This document shows positions 25,433-37,324 of a stretch of 64,000 nt of DNA, piece by piece. The notes beneath the pieces were generated by a model. The model made no database searches. It saw only the letters and a program-made list of their open reading frames with translations, and was not told where the DNA came from. Source of the DNA: Neoarius graeffei (taxonomy: Eukaryota; Chordata; Actinopteri; Siluriformes; Ariidae); the NCBI RefSeq assembly GCF_027579695.1, contig NC_083587.1:5954001-6018000 (forward strand), given 5' to 3'. Made by a program: the position numbers and the translations under genes. Every line of letters starts with the position of its first letter. Position 1 is the stretch's first letter.

Positions 25433-26768
25433 TTTGGGCACTAGCATCCTTAACTGACTGCAATGCTATTTTCAAGGAGCAGAATGAAGAGCTCAATATG
25501 GACATTAAAACATGGCTATAGGCTAGGCTGCATGTTCATTTAAAACTGCTGTAATTTGCCCAACCATAACTGACTCTCATATGTACCAGAGGTTTTCAAG
25601 CTTGCTGGGGCTGAGGCACACCAAATTAAGGTTGATTATTGATTATGAAGAATGTCACACACATTATGATAGGCTTTAAGGTCATTAGCAAGATTTGACC
25701 CACAGTGTACTACAGCAGACTGTCATAATTATTAAACAGATAGGTAAATCAGACAGGCCATTGTATAATTTATTAAAAACATGAGGCAACGCTCATACAG
25801 TGTTTCCCATTAGTTACAGTTGTGGTCAGAAGTTTACATACAGTGACAAATGTCATGATATGAATGATACGACTAATATGAATGTCATAGCAATATTTGG
25901 GCTTTCAATGATTTCTCTGAACCGTTCTTATTCTGTGGCAGAATGATTATACAGCATACATCTTAAAGAAGAAAAAAAGACAGAGAATTCAGTGCACAAT
26001 TTTCTTTGGGTTTTCTGAAATCAACACAGGGTCAAAAGTATACATACAGGGTCAAAATTTTACATACAGCACACCTAATATTTGTTTCTTCGCAAGATTG
26101 ACTTCGACCAAACATTTTTTGTTTACCATGAACAAGCTTCTGGCATAATTCTGGTTGGATATTTCACGACTCTTCATGGTAGAATTGGCAGAGTTCAGTT
26201 AATTTTTTCCCCCCTTGGCATGGACTTGACTTTTAAGCACGGGCCATATATTTTCAATAGGGTTGAAGTCAGGGCTTGTTTTAAGCTTAATGTTAGCCTG
26301 CTTTATCCTCCACAACCAGCTCTGATGCATATTTGGGTTCATTGTCCTGTTGTGACTCCCAATCATGTTCAAGTTTCCAATGGTTTGAGGTTATGCTGAA
26401 GAATTCTAAGGTAGTCCTCCTTCTTCGTTATTCCATCCACTTTGTGCAATGAACCAGTTCCACTGGTAGTAAAACAAAGTTTGTGTTGCAAATTTGTGAA
26501 CCTTTAGAATTTTCTGCATTTCTGCATAAACATGACCGAAAACAACATATTTTCACACAAGTCCTAAAAGTAGATGAAGAGAACCAAGTTAAACAAATGA
26601 GACAAAAATATTATACTTGGTCATTTATTTATTGAGGAAAATGATCCAATATTACATATCTGTGAGTGGCAAAAGTATGTGAACCTCTAGGATTAGCAGT
26701 TAATTTGAAGGTGAAATTAGAGTCAGGTGTTTTCAATCAATGGGGTGACAATCAGGTGTGAGTGGGCA

Positions 26769-27857
26769 TGTGACGGGTTGATTTTGATCCAGCTAAAAGA
26801 ATTCATTTCTTAAAAACATGAACAAAAGAGAATTCATCAATTCATTTAGTAAATAAATAAGTTATGATTCATAACTATAGACACAGTTTTTATGTAAACA
26901 TTCCAGTCCTGTAAAAGAGGTTAAAAGGATGAACAAAGATGAAAAGGATCAGTGATTCTGCAATCTACTAATTCAGTCCTGGTGTCTGAGATCGATTGGT
27001 CGAGTCTACAGGGGAAGAAGGGGGCTTTCGCGCGCACTTTGCTCCATTCTCAATGAAGCTAACAGAGAAGAAGCACTGTGTCCAGCGTCTTTATTGAGAT
27101 TCCCCCTTTTTCAGGTATAAAACGAGTATTTCTGCCCTTACATGATTGTATGTGTTGTTAAACTGTTTTGTGTCCAGTTTGAGTAACTTTGACCGAACTT
27201 TGAGTGATTTGGAGCATTATTTTGATTGGTACATTATTCACTGGTTCATTGCACAATACAACAGGTAGCTATTATGGCGTGGTGTGCGTTCTGATTACGT
27301 TTAGCACTTTAGCAGATACACGTAGTGGATAACGTTGTTAATGTGTGTTGTTGAGTTACATGCATTTGAGGTAATTCTTTAAGTAGCTATTTATGATTGG
27401 GATCAAACACTATCAGAGAGAAAGATAAAATGGTTAATTGTGTTTACAATGCTTTAATTTATTTCAAATGCACTTTATTTTAGTTTAAGGTTATGTTGAA
27501 TTATTAAGATTTGTACACACCTATGTTTACCTGTAGCATTTTTCCTGTAAGAAAGGGAAAGAAAAAGAAATGGGAATATACTTACCTGAGTACTCACCTG
27601 ATTGAAATTAACCTGTAAGACAATTTAATAAATGACAATATACTTACCTGATTAAATGTGACCTGTAGCAAAAAAGGAGAAATGTTATGATACTTACCAG
27701 TGTGTTTACCTATGAAAAGAAAAAAAGGCTAATATTCAAATGAAACAAAACTGTGATTATGTAAATATTTTCATTCCATATTCTCAGTGAAGCTAACAGA
27801 GAAGAAGCACTGTGTCCAGCATCTTTATTGAGATTCCCCTTTTTTCAGGGTGTAACA
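26769..27857 (+). repeat. Solo LTR (about 1.09 kb) with GGCA duplication
   Basis: The sequence starts TGTGACGGGTTG and ends GGGTGTAACA, with GGCA on both sides (26765-26768, 27858-27861). Removing it leaves GTGGGCACCCTG, the usual Tc1 sequence at this place. TG...CA ends and a 4-bp duplication fit a retroviral-type LTR. A 75-bp block at 27045-27120 is repeated at 27777-27852. TATAAAAC lies at 27117. No internal retroviral genes remain. LTR orientation is inferred from the TATA position only. Confidence 0.65.
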
Positions 27858-27930
27858 GGCACCCTGTTTTATTTAAAGAACAGGGATCTATCAAAGTCTG
27901 ATCTTCACAACACGTTTGTGGAAGTGTATC

Positions 27931-28990
27931 ATGGGACGAACAAAGGAAATTTCTGAGGACCTCAGAAAAAGCGTTGTTGATGCTCATCAGGCTGGAAAAG
28001 GTTACAAAACCATCTCTAAAGCGTTTGGACTCCATCAATCCACAGTCAGACAGATTGTGTACAAAGGGTAGAAATTCAAGACCATTGTTACTCTCCCCAG
28101 GAGTGGTCGGCCAACAAAGATCACTCCAAGAGCAAAGCGTGTAATAGTCGGTGAAGTCACAAAGGACCCCAGAGTAACTTCTAAGCAACTGAAGGCCTCT
28201 CTCACATTGGTTAATGTTAATGTTCATGAGTCCACCATCAGGAGAACACTGAACAACAATGGTGTGCATGGCAGGGTTGCAAGGAGAAAGCCACTGCTCT
28301 CCAAAAAGAACATTGCTGCTCATCTGCAGTTTGCTAAAGATCATGTGGACAAGCCAGAAGGCTATTGGAAAAATGATTTGTGGATGGATGAGACCAAAAT
28401 AGAACTTTCTGGTTTCAATGAGAATCGTTATGTTTGGAGAAAACACTGCATTCCAGCATAAGAACCTTATCCCATCTGTGTAACATGGTGATGGTAGCAT
28501 CATGGTTTGGGCCTGTTTTGCTGCATCTGGACCAGGACAGCTTGCCATCATTGATGGAACAATGAATGCTGAATTACACCAGTGAATTCTAAAGGAAAAT
28601 GTCAGGATATCTGTCCATGAACTGAAACTCAAGAGAATGTGGGTCATGCAGCAAGACAATGACCCTAAGCACACAAGTCATTCTACCAAAGAATGGTTAA
28701 AGAAGAATAAAGTTCATGTTTTGGAATGGCCAAGTCAAAGTCCTGACCTTAATCCAATCGAAATGTTGTGGAAGGACCTGAAGCAAGCAGTTCATGTGAG
28801 GAAACCCACCAACATTCCAGAGTTGAATCTGTTCTGTATGGAGGAATGGGCTAAAATTTCTCCAAGCTGGTGTGCAGGACTGATCAACAGTTACTGGAAA
28901 CATTTAGTTGCAGTTATTGCTGCACAAAGGGGGTCACACCAGATACTGAAAGCAAAGGTTCACATACTTTTGCCACTCACAGATATGTAA
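27931..28990 (+). pseudogene. Tc1 transposase pseudogene
   Basis: The ATG at 27931 starts a typical Tc1 transposase: paired-like helix-turn-helix region (SKAFGLHQSTVRQIV), GRPTKITPRAKRV, then the DDE catalytic domain with D in WMDETK (about 28387), D in QQDNDPKHTS (about 28660) and E in SPDLNPIEMLWKDLK (about 28765). Stops lie at about 28068 and 28585, and the frame breaks at about 28460. The full 353-codon span is close to the usual 340 residues. The enzyme is dead but its termini could be recognised in trans. Confidence 0.88.
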
Positions 28991-29985
28991 TATTGGATCA
29001 TTTTCCTCAATAAATAAATGACCAAGTATAATATTTTTTGTCTCATTTGTTTAACTGGGTTCTCTTTATCTACTTTTAGGACTTGTGTGAAAATCTGATG
29101 ATGTTTTAGGTCATATTTATGCAGCAATATAGAAAATTCTCAAGGGTTCACAAACTTTCAAGCACTATTGTAAGAGGCCTTGGCAAGATAAGAGACAGTA
29201 TGGAAGTCTCAGCAGCTCGTAATTTATAACCTAAGTGAGTGTATGTAAATATTGGACCCTGTGTTGATTTCAGAAAACCCAAAAGAAATTTAAACTTCTG
29301 CACCAAATTAATGTTTTTTTTCCTATTAAAGAAATATGTTGTACAATCATTTCAGAGAAATCACTGAAAGCCCAATATTGCCATGACATTCATATCCAAG
29401 ATCACATTCATGTCACTGTATGTAAACTTCTGACCACAACTGTACCTAGACTGTGGTGGCTGAAACATTTTCAGAACACACCACCATGTGATTTGAGACT
29501 GATAACTTTAATTTTACAGTATCCACTACAGTCATGCATTAGTCCAAACACAATTTTCTTCTTTCTTCTTTTGGCTGCTCCCAAATAGGGGTCGCCACAG
29601 CGGATCTTTCTTCTCCATTGCTCCCTGTCTTCCACATCCTTCTCTACCACAGCTGCCACTTTCATGTCCTCTCTACCACATCCACGTATCTCCTCTTTGG
29701 CCTTCCTCGTTTTCGGGTGCCTGGTAGCTCCATCCTCAACATGCTCTGCATCTCTTCTCAGGATGTGCCCATACCATCTCAGTCTCATCTCTCTTAGCTT
29801 AATTCCCAAGCTCTCCACATGTGCTGTCCCTCAGATGTGCTCATTCCTTATCCTGTCCAACCTTGTGACTCCCATCGCAAACCTTAACATCCTCAACTCC
29901 GCCACCTCCAACTTTGCCTCCTGTCTCTTCATTAAGGGTACTGTCTCCAATCCATACATCACAGCTGATCTCACTACTATCTTAT

Positions 29986-30980
29986 CAGGGCTCGAAATTC
30001 GTGGTGGTCCGGTCGCCCGAGGTGACTTAATTTGTCATTTGGCAGGTAATTCCTGTCACTCGCCAGCCCGGCTGGCTAGTTGAAAATAAAAAAATATATA
30101 TGAAGAGAAGATTCGGACTAGGGCTATGCAATATATCGAATATACTCGATATATCTCCGAAAATTCTGTGTGAGATACATAAAATGATTATATTGTAACT
30201 ATCGAGTATTTTATGGTCATCTGCCGACTTGCGTTTGTTTCGTGTTTGTTTAAAACCTTTTCCGGTGGTTTTCTCCCTGTCCCTCAGGCAGTAACGCGAG
30301 AGGCTGCCTAAGGGTAAAAAAACAAACAAAAAAAAAAACAATAACGTCACACACTCGCCAACCAATCCCAGGCGACATCTAGGTGCTGAAAGGAACTTGC
30401 GGGAAAATTTTCTAGTTTCGGTTTACAGCGCTGACTCAGTTCGTGCAATCGCTGGTGTCGCATAGGCTACCGTGTAAGCTCTGTCAATTTCAGCGACAAA
30501 TTAAAAATGGAACTAGTAAGGGGTCAGTCATCTGGCATTTTTTTGGATATCGCGAGGAGGACGTGGAACAGCAAATGGCGATTTGTAAAGTGTGCAAAAA
30601 ACCCCCTGTCATCATGAAAAGCAGCAGCACTACAAAGCATGTTGGACATATTTTGGGTGCTATAGTCATGAAAGTAAGTATATTTGTTTTCAATACTCAT
30701 ACACCAAGTTTTCCAATATATTATTATTTGTTTATTATATTATGGTGCTCTGTGTTGTTCTCATTTATGTATTTAACAACAGTATCAAAATACTCGGGTC
30801 TTGAAATAAATGCACATTAGTCATGAACAATGGTAACTCCTCTCTTTTGTGTTATTTTTGACAGAAGTAAAATTCATGCATGAACAAATTTTGGCTAGTC
30901 GATTTTCTGTTTGGCTAGTTACTTTGGAAGGTAACTAGTCCGGCTGGCTGGTGAAAAAAATATATGAATTTCGAGCCCTG
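29986..30980. mobile_element. hAT-like element with BED-finger remnant
   Basis: The ends CAGGGCTCGAAATTC and GAATTTCGAGCCCTG are a perfect 15-bp inverted repeat. The target duplication is not clean (CTTAT against GTTAT). Subterminal CCGGCTGGCTAGT and its partner repeat near both ends. Positions 30520-30660 (plus) encode GSVIWHFFGYREEDVEQQMA and CKVCKKPP...STTKHVGH, a BED zinc finger as found at the N-terminus of hAT transposases. The transposase core is absent. A second hAT-like end (TAGGGCTATGCAATATATCG) lies at about 30119. Confidence 0.75.
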
Positions 30981-31096
30981 GTTATACATCTTACCTTTCA
31001 CTTTTGCTGGGACTTTCCTATCACAAATGACTCCCAAAATCCTTCTCCAACTACTCCACCCTGCCTGCACTCTCTTTCTCACCTCACTATCGCAGC

Positions 31097-31968
31097 TAGA
31101 CCCCGAAGCCACCGCCAGGCGCCGCTAAAACCGCCATTTAGAATTTGAGCCGCCGCCAGCCAATAATTTTGTAAGCCAATTTGAGCCGCTATCTAATAAA
31201 ATTTGGCTGAGCCACTAAGAATTGTGTACATCAAATAATGGGTTTATCCACATCATGAGCTACAAGAAAAGTGACACAAACATGATCAACTGTACACACT
31301 AGTAGTAACACAATAGAGACGTATAGGCATACACTGTAGAGATTTAGAACTGATATCACAGCACAGAGAGCCACCACAAGCTTGCCGTTGTGACTACCTG
31401 TCTGGCTTCCCGCCCCTCACACCGTTACCACGATACACTGGGGAACCCGGGAACCCACCCAGAGCATCAATCGACTCCGATATCGATGAGATGGCTGCAT
31501 TCTTTGCCGCTGCTGAGGGAAAGTGTAAAGGTATTTTTTTTGTTTGTTTGTTTGTTTCACATACTTCGAGATTGATAAAAAAAAAAAGTACTCCACCACT
31601 CTACTTTCATCATAGTAAGACAGCTGCCAGTCCTTCACTGGTCATTGCTGGTGAGAGTAGATAGCTAGATGCCTTCCTCGAACAATCCAGATTAGCTTAT
31701 TATTAGCATTGAACTACAATCTTGCTAGATTTATATTTACAATGAAGTAAGAGACCAGGGGACCTGTGGTAATTTGCTATTTATTCCCCCCATTTGTTTG
31801 ATCCGTTCGCCCGGATATATGCCACACAGTGACGTCCAGTATCAGCCATTTGTAGCCATAAACATTTTGGTGGCTGCAGCAGCCATTAAGGTTTTGGCTG
31901 AGTCAGCTAGCCAGCCAATAATTTCATCAGCCAGCCATTATCCTGAAAACAAACGGCTTCGGGGTCTA
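31097..31968. mobile_element. Non-autonomous hAT-like element with exact 8-bp TSD
   Basis: Inverted ends TAGACCCCGAAGCC and GGCTTCGGGGTCTA are flanked by ATCGCAGC at 31089-31096 and 31969-31976. The subterminal regions repeat GCCGCCGCCAGCC and GCCAGCCA motifs. There is no ORF of interest. Removing it restores continuous RTE LINE sequence. Confidence 0.88.
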
Positions 31969-32350
31969 ATCGCAGCCCACATTTTCCTGCACAGTTGACC
32001 CCAGGAAATTGAATTCACCAACTTTCTTTACATCTTCTCCTTGAATCTTCACTCCACTCTCATCCCCATTCTCATTGATGCACATGTATTCTGTTTCATA
32101 GTCAAAACACAATTTTATGGTTTTCAATTTAAGAGAGCAAACAGAAAACGTCAATGCAGAAGTTAGCATTGATAATTAGCATTCATCAAACTTTAGCTTA
32201 GTTAGGGAACGTTAACATCAACGTATCTGAATCTCATCTCATTTTAAAACAACACACTGTTGAATTTCTAGAGTTTTAGTTTGTTTCTAAGTCAGAAAAC
32301 TGCTAACATGTCCGGTAGCATATATTTGTCATTCAAAATACAAGTGCATG

Positions 32351-32647
32351 TGTGGCAGCAAAGGTGTGGTCAAATGTCGGCTGTGAAGGGTGAGGAGTCA
32401 GTTTGAACCAGCAGGTAACATGTCATGAGTGACACCTGTGTCTCATTACTGGCTATTTATTAACATTTGTCTGTGTGTCTTTCAGATGGCCAGTAACGAA
32501 TATGAGAGAGAGAGAGAGTGTGCCATGTTCCCCAACATGTGTGTTCACAGCTTAGTAGTCACTGAAAAGTGACAATAATAAAAGTGCACCTGGAATTGTA
32601 GTGCCTGTCTCCAGTTTCTCATTGTCCATAAGTAGAGAGTTCTTACA
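32351..32647 (+). repeat. Solo Gmr1-like gypsy LTR with 5-bp TSD
   Basis: The 297-bp LTR starts TGTGGCAGCAAAGGTGTGG and ends GTTCTTACA, matching the ends of the LTR at 779-1089. GCATG flanks it on both sides (32346-32350 and 32648-32652). AATAAAAGTG lies near its 3' part (about 32576). It is the product of LTR-LTR recombination. Confidence 0.85.
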
Positions 32648-32652
32648 GCATG

Positions 32653-33359
32653 CTCTAACCAAAGTTCAAAATAGGTCTATTTTTGGCTAAAATTAAATTA
32701 TTGTGTGTTCTCTAGTCAATATTTTATATTTTCTAAAAAATAAACATCAACTAGTGGAACACAAGTAACCACTTCTGCTTCATTTCTTTGAGGGCTGAAA
32801 TGCATGCTCCAGTTTTTTTGTTTTGTTTTGTTTTTTGACTGTTTATGAGCTGTGAAACTCCTTTATCATGCTTTGTGGGTGTGACCTTTTTAGTATGGTA
32901 TCATTATTCATACCTATACAATTAGGGTGTTTATGTTTAAACTACTCATGTACAAAATTATTTCAAGCAAGTTCTTCATAAATCTAAACTTTTAATTTTG
33001 CCCTCAAAGTGCACCAGTTTGATACATTTAACTTTAAAGTGCATATCACGGGTAAATTCAGGAGCAAGATCAATGTAATTCTCCTATTTTATATTAAACT
33101 TTGGTCAAATATCTGTAACATTCTGCATTCTCCGCAAATTTTTTACCTTGCACGATACCAGAAAAATTCAGTTGAAATCAAGCCATTTGAGGCGAATTCG
33201 TCCGCCTCTGAAAAAACTTGGCACTTGCATTTCCCGGCAAACCTTGATTTTCGTGACGTCACATGCAGGACACCTCCTACATCAGCGCTGGTTTGTTTAT
33301 GAGAAAACGACCTGGTAGTTTTCTGCAAATTTCTTCAACGTTATCATGTAATTATTAAA
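32653..33359. other. AT-rich intron segment
   Basis: No gene is recognised. TGACGTCA at about 33255 and the preceding 150 bp may belong to the element that carries the THAP-like frame at 33361. Confidence 0.35.
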
Positions 33360-33360
33360 A

Positions 33361-33545
33361 TGGTTAACAGATGCATCATAGGAGGGTGTAGCAACACCAA
33401 TCTTGATGGGATTAGTACTCATCATTTTCCAAAATACCAGAGAATGAGAGAGAAATGGGAGTGCTTCATGCAAGGCACCCGGAAAAAGCCAAGGACCAAG
33501 CAGAGCCGAGAAAAAGACCAAGAAAATTGGCAAGTCACATGTTGA
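33361..33545 (+). pseudogene. THAP-like zinc-finger N-terminal fragment
   Basis: The frame starts MVNRCIIGGCSNTNLDGIST and continues HHFPKYQRMREKWECF, which has the Cys-x4-Cys opening and the HxFPK...W pattern of a THAP domain. The expected later Cys-x2-His is not visible. THAP domains are used by P-element-like transposases and by host proteins. The LINE that follows at about 33650 may have truncated it. Confidence 0.5.
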
Positions 33546-33739
33546 CTGTTGCCAGGGTAAGAAATAATTCTGCCATCTCATTATATTCTTCATCCAAAGG
33601 TGAAGTAACGTTGCGCCCAGGTGGCGATTCCATATTTCAATGCAAAATCGCTAGCTACTAAACTTGGTCTACACAGGCTGTGCACTAAAACCGTGCAAGC
33701 TCTCGCAGCCTGCTGGCGCTTCCGCAGGTAACATGAGAA

Positions 33740-34250
33740 ACCTGAAAGAGCTCTGGTTATAGGGGACTCTATCATACGGCACGTGAAATTAGCTCAGCCT
33801 TTAGGGGGACCAGCAGCTTTAGTCAGGTGTATACCGGGAGCCAGGGCGCCGGACATAGCAGGTAATCTTAGGGTCCTAGGCAAGCACAGGTTCTCAAAGA
33901 TAGTTATCCATGCAGGAGCTAATGATATACGCCTTCGTCAGTCTGAGGTTACTAAGAGTAACTTTGTAGAGGTGTTTAAATTAGCGAAGGCGATGTCCGA
34001 TGCTGTAGTATGCTCTGGCCCCATCCCAATGCGGCGTGGCGATGTAGCTTACAGCAGGTTATGGTCACTGAACTGCTGGCTGTCCAGGTGGTGCTCTGAA
34101 AACAGTGTGGGCTTTATAGATAATTGGGCTAATTTTGAGGGCACTGCTGGCTTGTTAGGGCGGGACGGTATCCATCCCACTCGGGAAGGTGCTGCTCTCA
34201 TTTCCTGCAGCATAGGTCATAGTCTCAGAACAGGCCTAGTTAATTTCTGA
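33740..34250 (+). pseudogene. L2-A ORF1 esterase (SGNH-like) domain, triad intact
   Basis: The domain shows the GDS nucleophile block (ALVIGDSIIRHVK, about 33750-33788), block III with GAND (HAGANDIRLR, about 33915) and the final DxxH block (GRDGIHPTREGAAL, about 34161). It ends with a stop at 34248-34250. Its role in L2 elements is thought to be lipid or nucleoprotein association during retrotransposition. The N-terminal coiled coil is not visible here, so ORF1 is truncated. The lineage has kept the residues lost in the family B copy at 17028. Confidence 0.8.
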
Positions 34251-34346
34251 CAATCCAGAGCCAAGGCCAGGGAGCAGACGAACAGGCTAAACCGACTGTC
34301 TGCTAGCTGCACAGAGTCGTCACTCAGGGCCCACTACATCGAGATT

Positions 34347-37324
34347 GTGTCTGTTCCCCGAGCTCAACAAAAAGATAGAAATTTTCAGAGAGTTTGTTCC
34401 AGTAACCTAATCAATATAAAATTAGATCATACTGACTGTACAGCTGCTGCCAGCACCTTTGATCTAAAGGTGGGGCTATTAAATATTAGATCTCTTACAT
34501 CTAAAGCGCTAATGGTTAACGAACTCATTACTGATCAGGAGTTTAATGTACTGTGTTTAACAGAAACATGGATTAAGCCAAATGAATATATAGCATTAAA
34601 TGAAGCGAGTCCTCCTGGATACAGTTATATACACCAGCCTCGTCTAACTGGCAGAGGAGGAGGCGTCGCGGTTATTTATAACGATTATCTAGGTGTAACA
34701 CACAAACCTGGTTATAAATTTAATACATTTGAAGTTCTTCATACTCATATAATGTATGTAGCCTCGAAAAATAAGTCTACCCAGTTAATTCCATTGCTTA
34801 TTATTTACAGGCCCCCGGGGCCATACTCTGAGTTTCTTTCTGAATTTGCAGATTTTATCTCAGATTTGGTTATTTCCTTAGACAAAGCTTTAGTTGTCAG
34901 AGATTTTAATATTCACTTCGATAACCCAGAAGACCCTTTAAAAACAGCGTTTGTGTCCATCTTAGATTCAGTCGGGATTAAGCAGAATGTCATAGGACCG
35001 ACCCATAATGGTGGTCACACCCTTGATCTAATACTAACATTCAGATTAAACGTAGACAATATAGTCATACTTCCACAGTCTGAAGTTATCTCAGATCATT
35101 GTCTCATCTCATTCAAAATATGTCTGAGTAATAATATATGCACCTCACCACGCTACTGTATTAAACGTACTTTCACGTCAACTACTGCACAGAGCTTTAT
35201 AAATGATCTCCCAGAGCTGTCAACTTTGATTGGGTCACTGTCAGCCCCTGCAGAACTTGATCAGGCAACTGAATGCTTAGAGTCAACATTCCGCCATACT
35301 TTAGATAATGTAGCTCCTCTAAAAAGGAAAATGGTCAGAGAGAAAAAATTAGCACCCTGGTATAATGATGACACTCGCACATTAAAACAGACCACTCGAA
35401 AATTGGAACGTAAATGGCGTCAAACAAAATTGGTAGTGTTCAAATTAGCTTGGAAGGAGAGCTTCCTGAAGTATAGAAAAGCTCTTAGTGCTGCGAGATC
35501 AACATATTTCTCCTCCCTAATAGAAGATAACAAAAATAATCCTAGATTCCTCTTTAATACTGTAGCAAAATTAACCAGGAATAAGTCCACTATCAACACA
35601 TGCACACCTGCAGTATGTAGTAGCAACGACTTCATGAATTTTTTTAATGACAAAATTGAGAATATCCGACAAAAAATTCAAACTACTAATTTAAGGTTAG
35701 ACAATGAAAGTGACCTTGTAGTTAACAATATAACTGTATCAGATCATCAGTTAGAATGTTTTACTCCCCTAAAAGAAACTGAATTACTTTCATTAATCTC
35801 TACATCAAAAGCCTCAACTTGCGTACTAGATCCTTTACCGACACATCTATTCAAACAGATAATGCCTGGAGTAATTGAACCGCTTCTAAAAATAATAAAT
35901 TCTTCTCTTACGATTGGCTATGTACCCAAATCCTTTAAACTAGCAGTTATCAAACCCCTGATTAAAAAACCTGACCTTGATCCCTGTCAGCTGTCCAATT
36001 ATCGGCCAATATCAAACCTCCCCTTTATCTCCAAGATCCTTGAAAAAGCTGTGGCACAGCAGTTATGCTCATATTTACATAGGAATAACATCCATGAAAT
36101 GTATCAGTCAGGATTTAGACCTCATCATAGCACAGAGACAGCACTGGTTAAAGTAGTAAACGACCTACTGTTGGCGTCTGATCAGGGCTGTGTCTCGCTA
36201 CTTGTGTTGCTTGACCTTAGTGCAGCATTTGATACCATTGATCATTCCATTCTCCTGGATAGACTAGAAAATGTTGTGGGAGTTAAGGGAATGGCCCTCT
36301 CCTGGCTCGGTCTTATCTAACTGATCGTTATCAGTATGCTGATATAAATGGTGATATTTCTAGACGTACCGAGGTAAAGTTTGGTGTTCCACAAGGTTCT
36401 GTCTTGGGTCCACTGCTTTTTTCTCTATATATGTTACCTCTGGGTGATATTATTCGTAAACATTGTATTAGTTTCCACTGTTATGCTGATGACACACAGT
36501 TGTATGTCTCTGCAAAACCTGATGAGAGACACCAGCTTAATAGAATTGAGGAATGTGTTAAGGACATTAGACACTGGATGCTTATAAATTTCCTTCTTCT
36601 TAACTCTGACAAGACTGAAGTACTTGTGCTAGGACCACATACAGCTAGAAGTAAGTTTTCTGATTACACAGTAACTCTGGATGGCCTTTCTGTTTCTTCA
36701 CGTGCAGCAGTAAAAGACCTCGGAGTGATTATTGACCCCAGTCTTTCATTCGAAACTCACATTGATAACATCACCCGGATAGCTTTCTTTCATCTCAGAA
36801 ATATTGCAAAGATAAGAAATTTAATGTCATTGCATGATGCAGAAAAACTAGTCCATGCTTTCGTTACCTCCAGGTTGGATTATTGTAATGCCTTACTGTC
36901 TGGATGTTCCAATAAGTGTATAAACAAGCTCCAGTTAGTTCAAAATGCCGCAGCAAGAGTCCTTACTAGAACTAGAAAATATGACCACATCACGCCTGTC
37001 TTATCCACACTGCATTGGCTCCCAATCAAATTTCGTATTGATTATAAAATACTACTATTGACCTTTAAAGCACTAAATGGTCTCGCACCACAGTACCTGA
37101 GTGAACTTCTGCTCCTCTATGACCCGCCACGCCTACTTAGATCAAAAGGTGCAGGCTATCTGCTGGTACCTCGTATAGTGAAGGCTACATCAGGGGGCTG
37201 AGCCTTTTCTTACAAAGCCCCACTGTTATGGAACAGCCTTCCAAGTAATGTTCGGGAATCAGACACAGTCTCAGCATTTAAGTCTAGGCTGAAAACATAT
37301 CTGTTTAGTCAAGCCTTTTGTTAA
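34347..37324 (+). pseudogene. L2-A ORF2: endonuclease and reverse transcriptase, nearly intact
   Basis: The endonuclease runs about 34465-35130 ([40 protein letters not shown]). RDFNIHF stands where GDFN is usual. The RT begins at about 35800: [16 protein letters not shown], motif [13 protein letters not shown] (about 36205), motif [14 protein letters not shown] (about 36390), motif [11 protein letters not shown] (about 36483). A 1-bp loss at about 36310 shifts the frame, and TGA at 37199-37201 stands where Arg is expected, typical of CpG decay. The thumb ends with FKSRLKTYLFSQAF at about 37320. Only a few lesions separate it from a readable ORF. Confidence 0.88.

Larger units (their letters stand above)
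26468..29170 (+). mobile_element. Inner Tc1/mariner element nested in the outer one
   Basis: The roughly 210-bp terminal repeats are inverted: 26500-26700 (ACCTTTAGAATTTTCTGCAT ... GTGAGTGGCAAAAGTATGTG) and 28955-29170. The right end is CAAGCACTATTG followed by TA. The left terminus is decayed, so its position is good to about 15 bp. The element holds the transposase pseudogene at 27931-28990 and a solo LTR at 26769-27857. Confidence 0.85.
25817..29442 (-). mobile_element. Outer Tc1/mariner element with TA duplication
   Basis: The ends CAGTTGTGGTCAGAAGTTTA (25817) and the complementary TAAACTTCTGACCACAACTG (to 29442) are inverted repeats flanked by TA at 25815-25816 and 29443-29444. Long subterminal similarity continues to about 26000 and from 29260. 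The left part, read on the minus strand at about 26080-26465, has a degenerate Tc1 transposase C-terminus (HDWESQQDNEPKYASE). It is interrupted from about 26468 to 29170 by a second Tc1. Confidence 0.88.
29555..32120 (-). mobile_element. RTE-type LINE 3' part, split by two hAT-like elements
   Basis: On the minus strand it starts in RT with EYMCINENGDESGVKIQGED and GEFNFLGSTVQ (32100-31970). It continues at 31096-30981 and 29985-29580 with LREMRLRWYGHILRRDAEHV and EDREQWRRKIRCGDP, and ends GAGCAGCCAAAAGAAG at about 29560. These are hallmarks of the RTE RT C-terminus and tail. It is 5'-truncated. Two insertions (31097-31968 and 29986-30980) separate the three pieces. Confidence 0.85.

Noticed and set aside
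27793-28674. 293-codon frame on the minus strand
   Set aside because: It is antisense to the Tc1 transposase pseudogene, whose DDE motifs explain the sequence.
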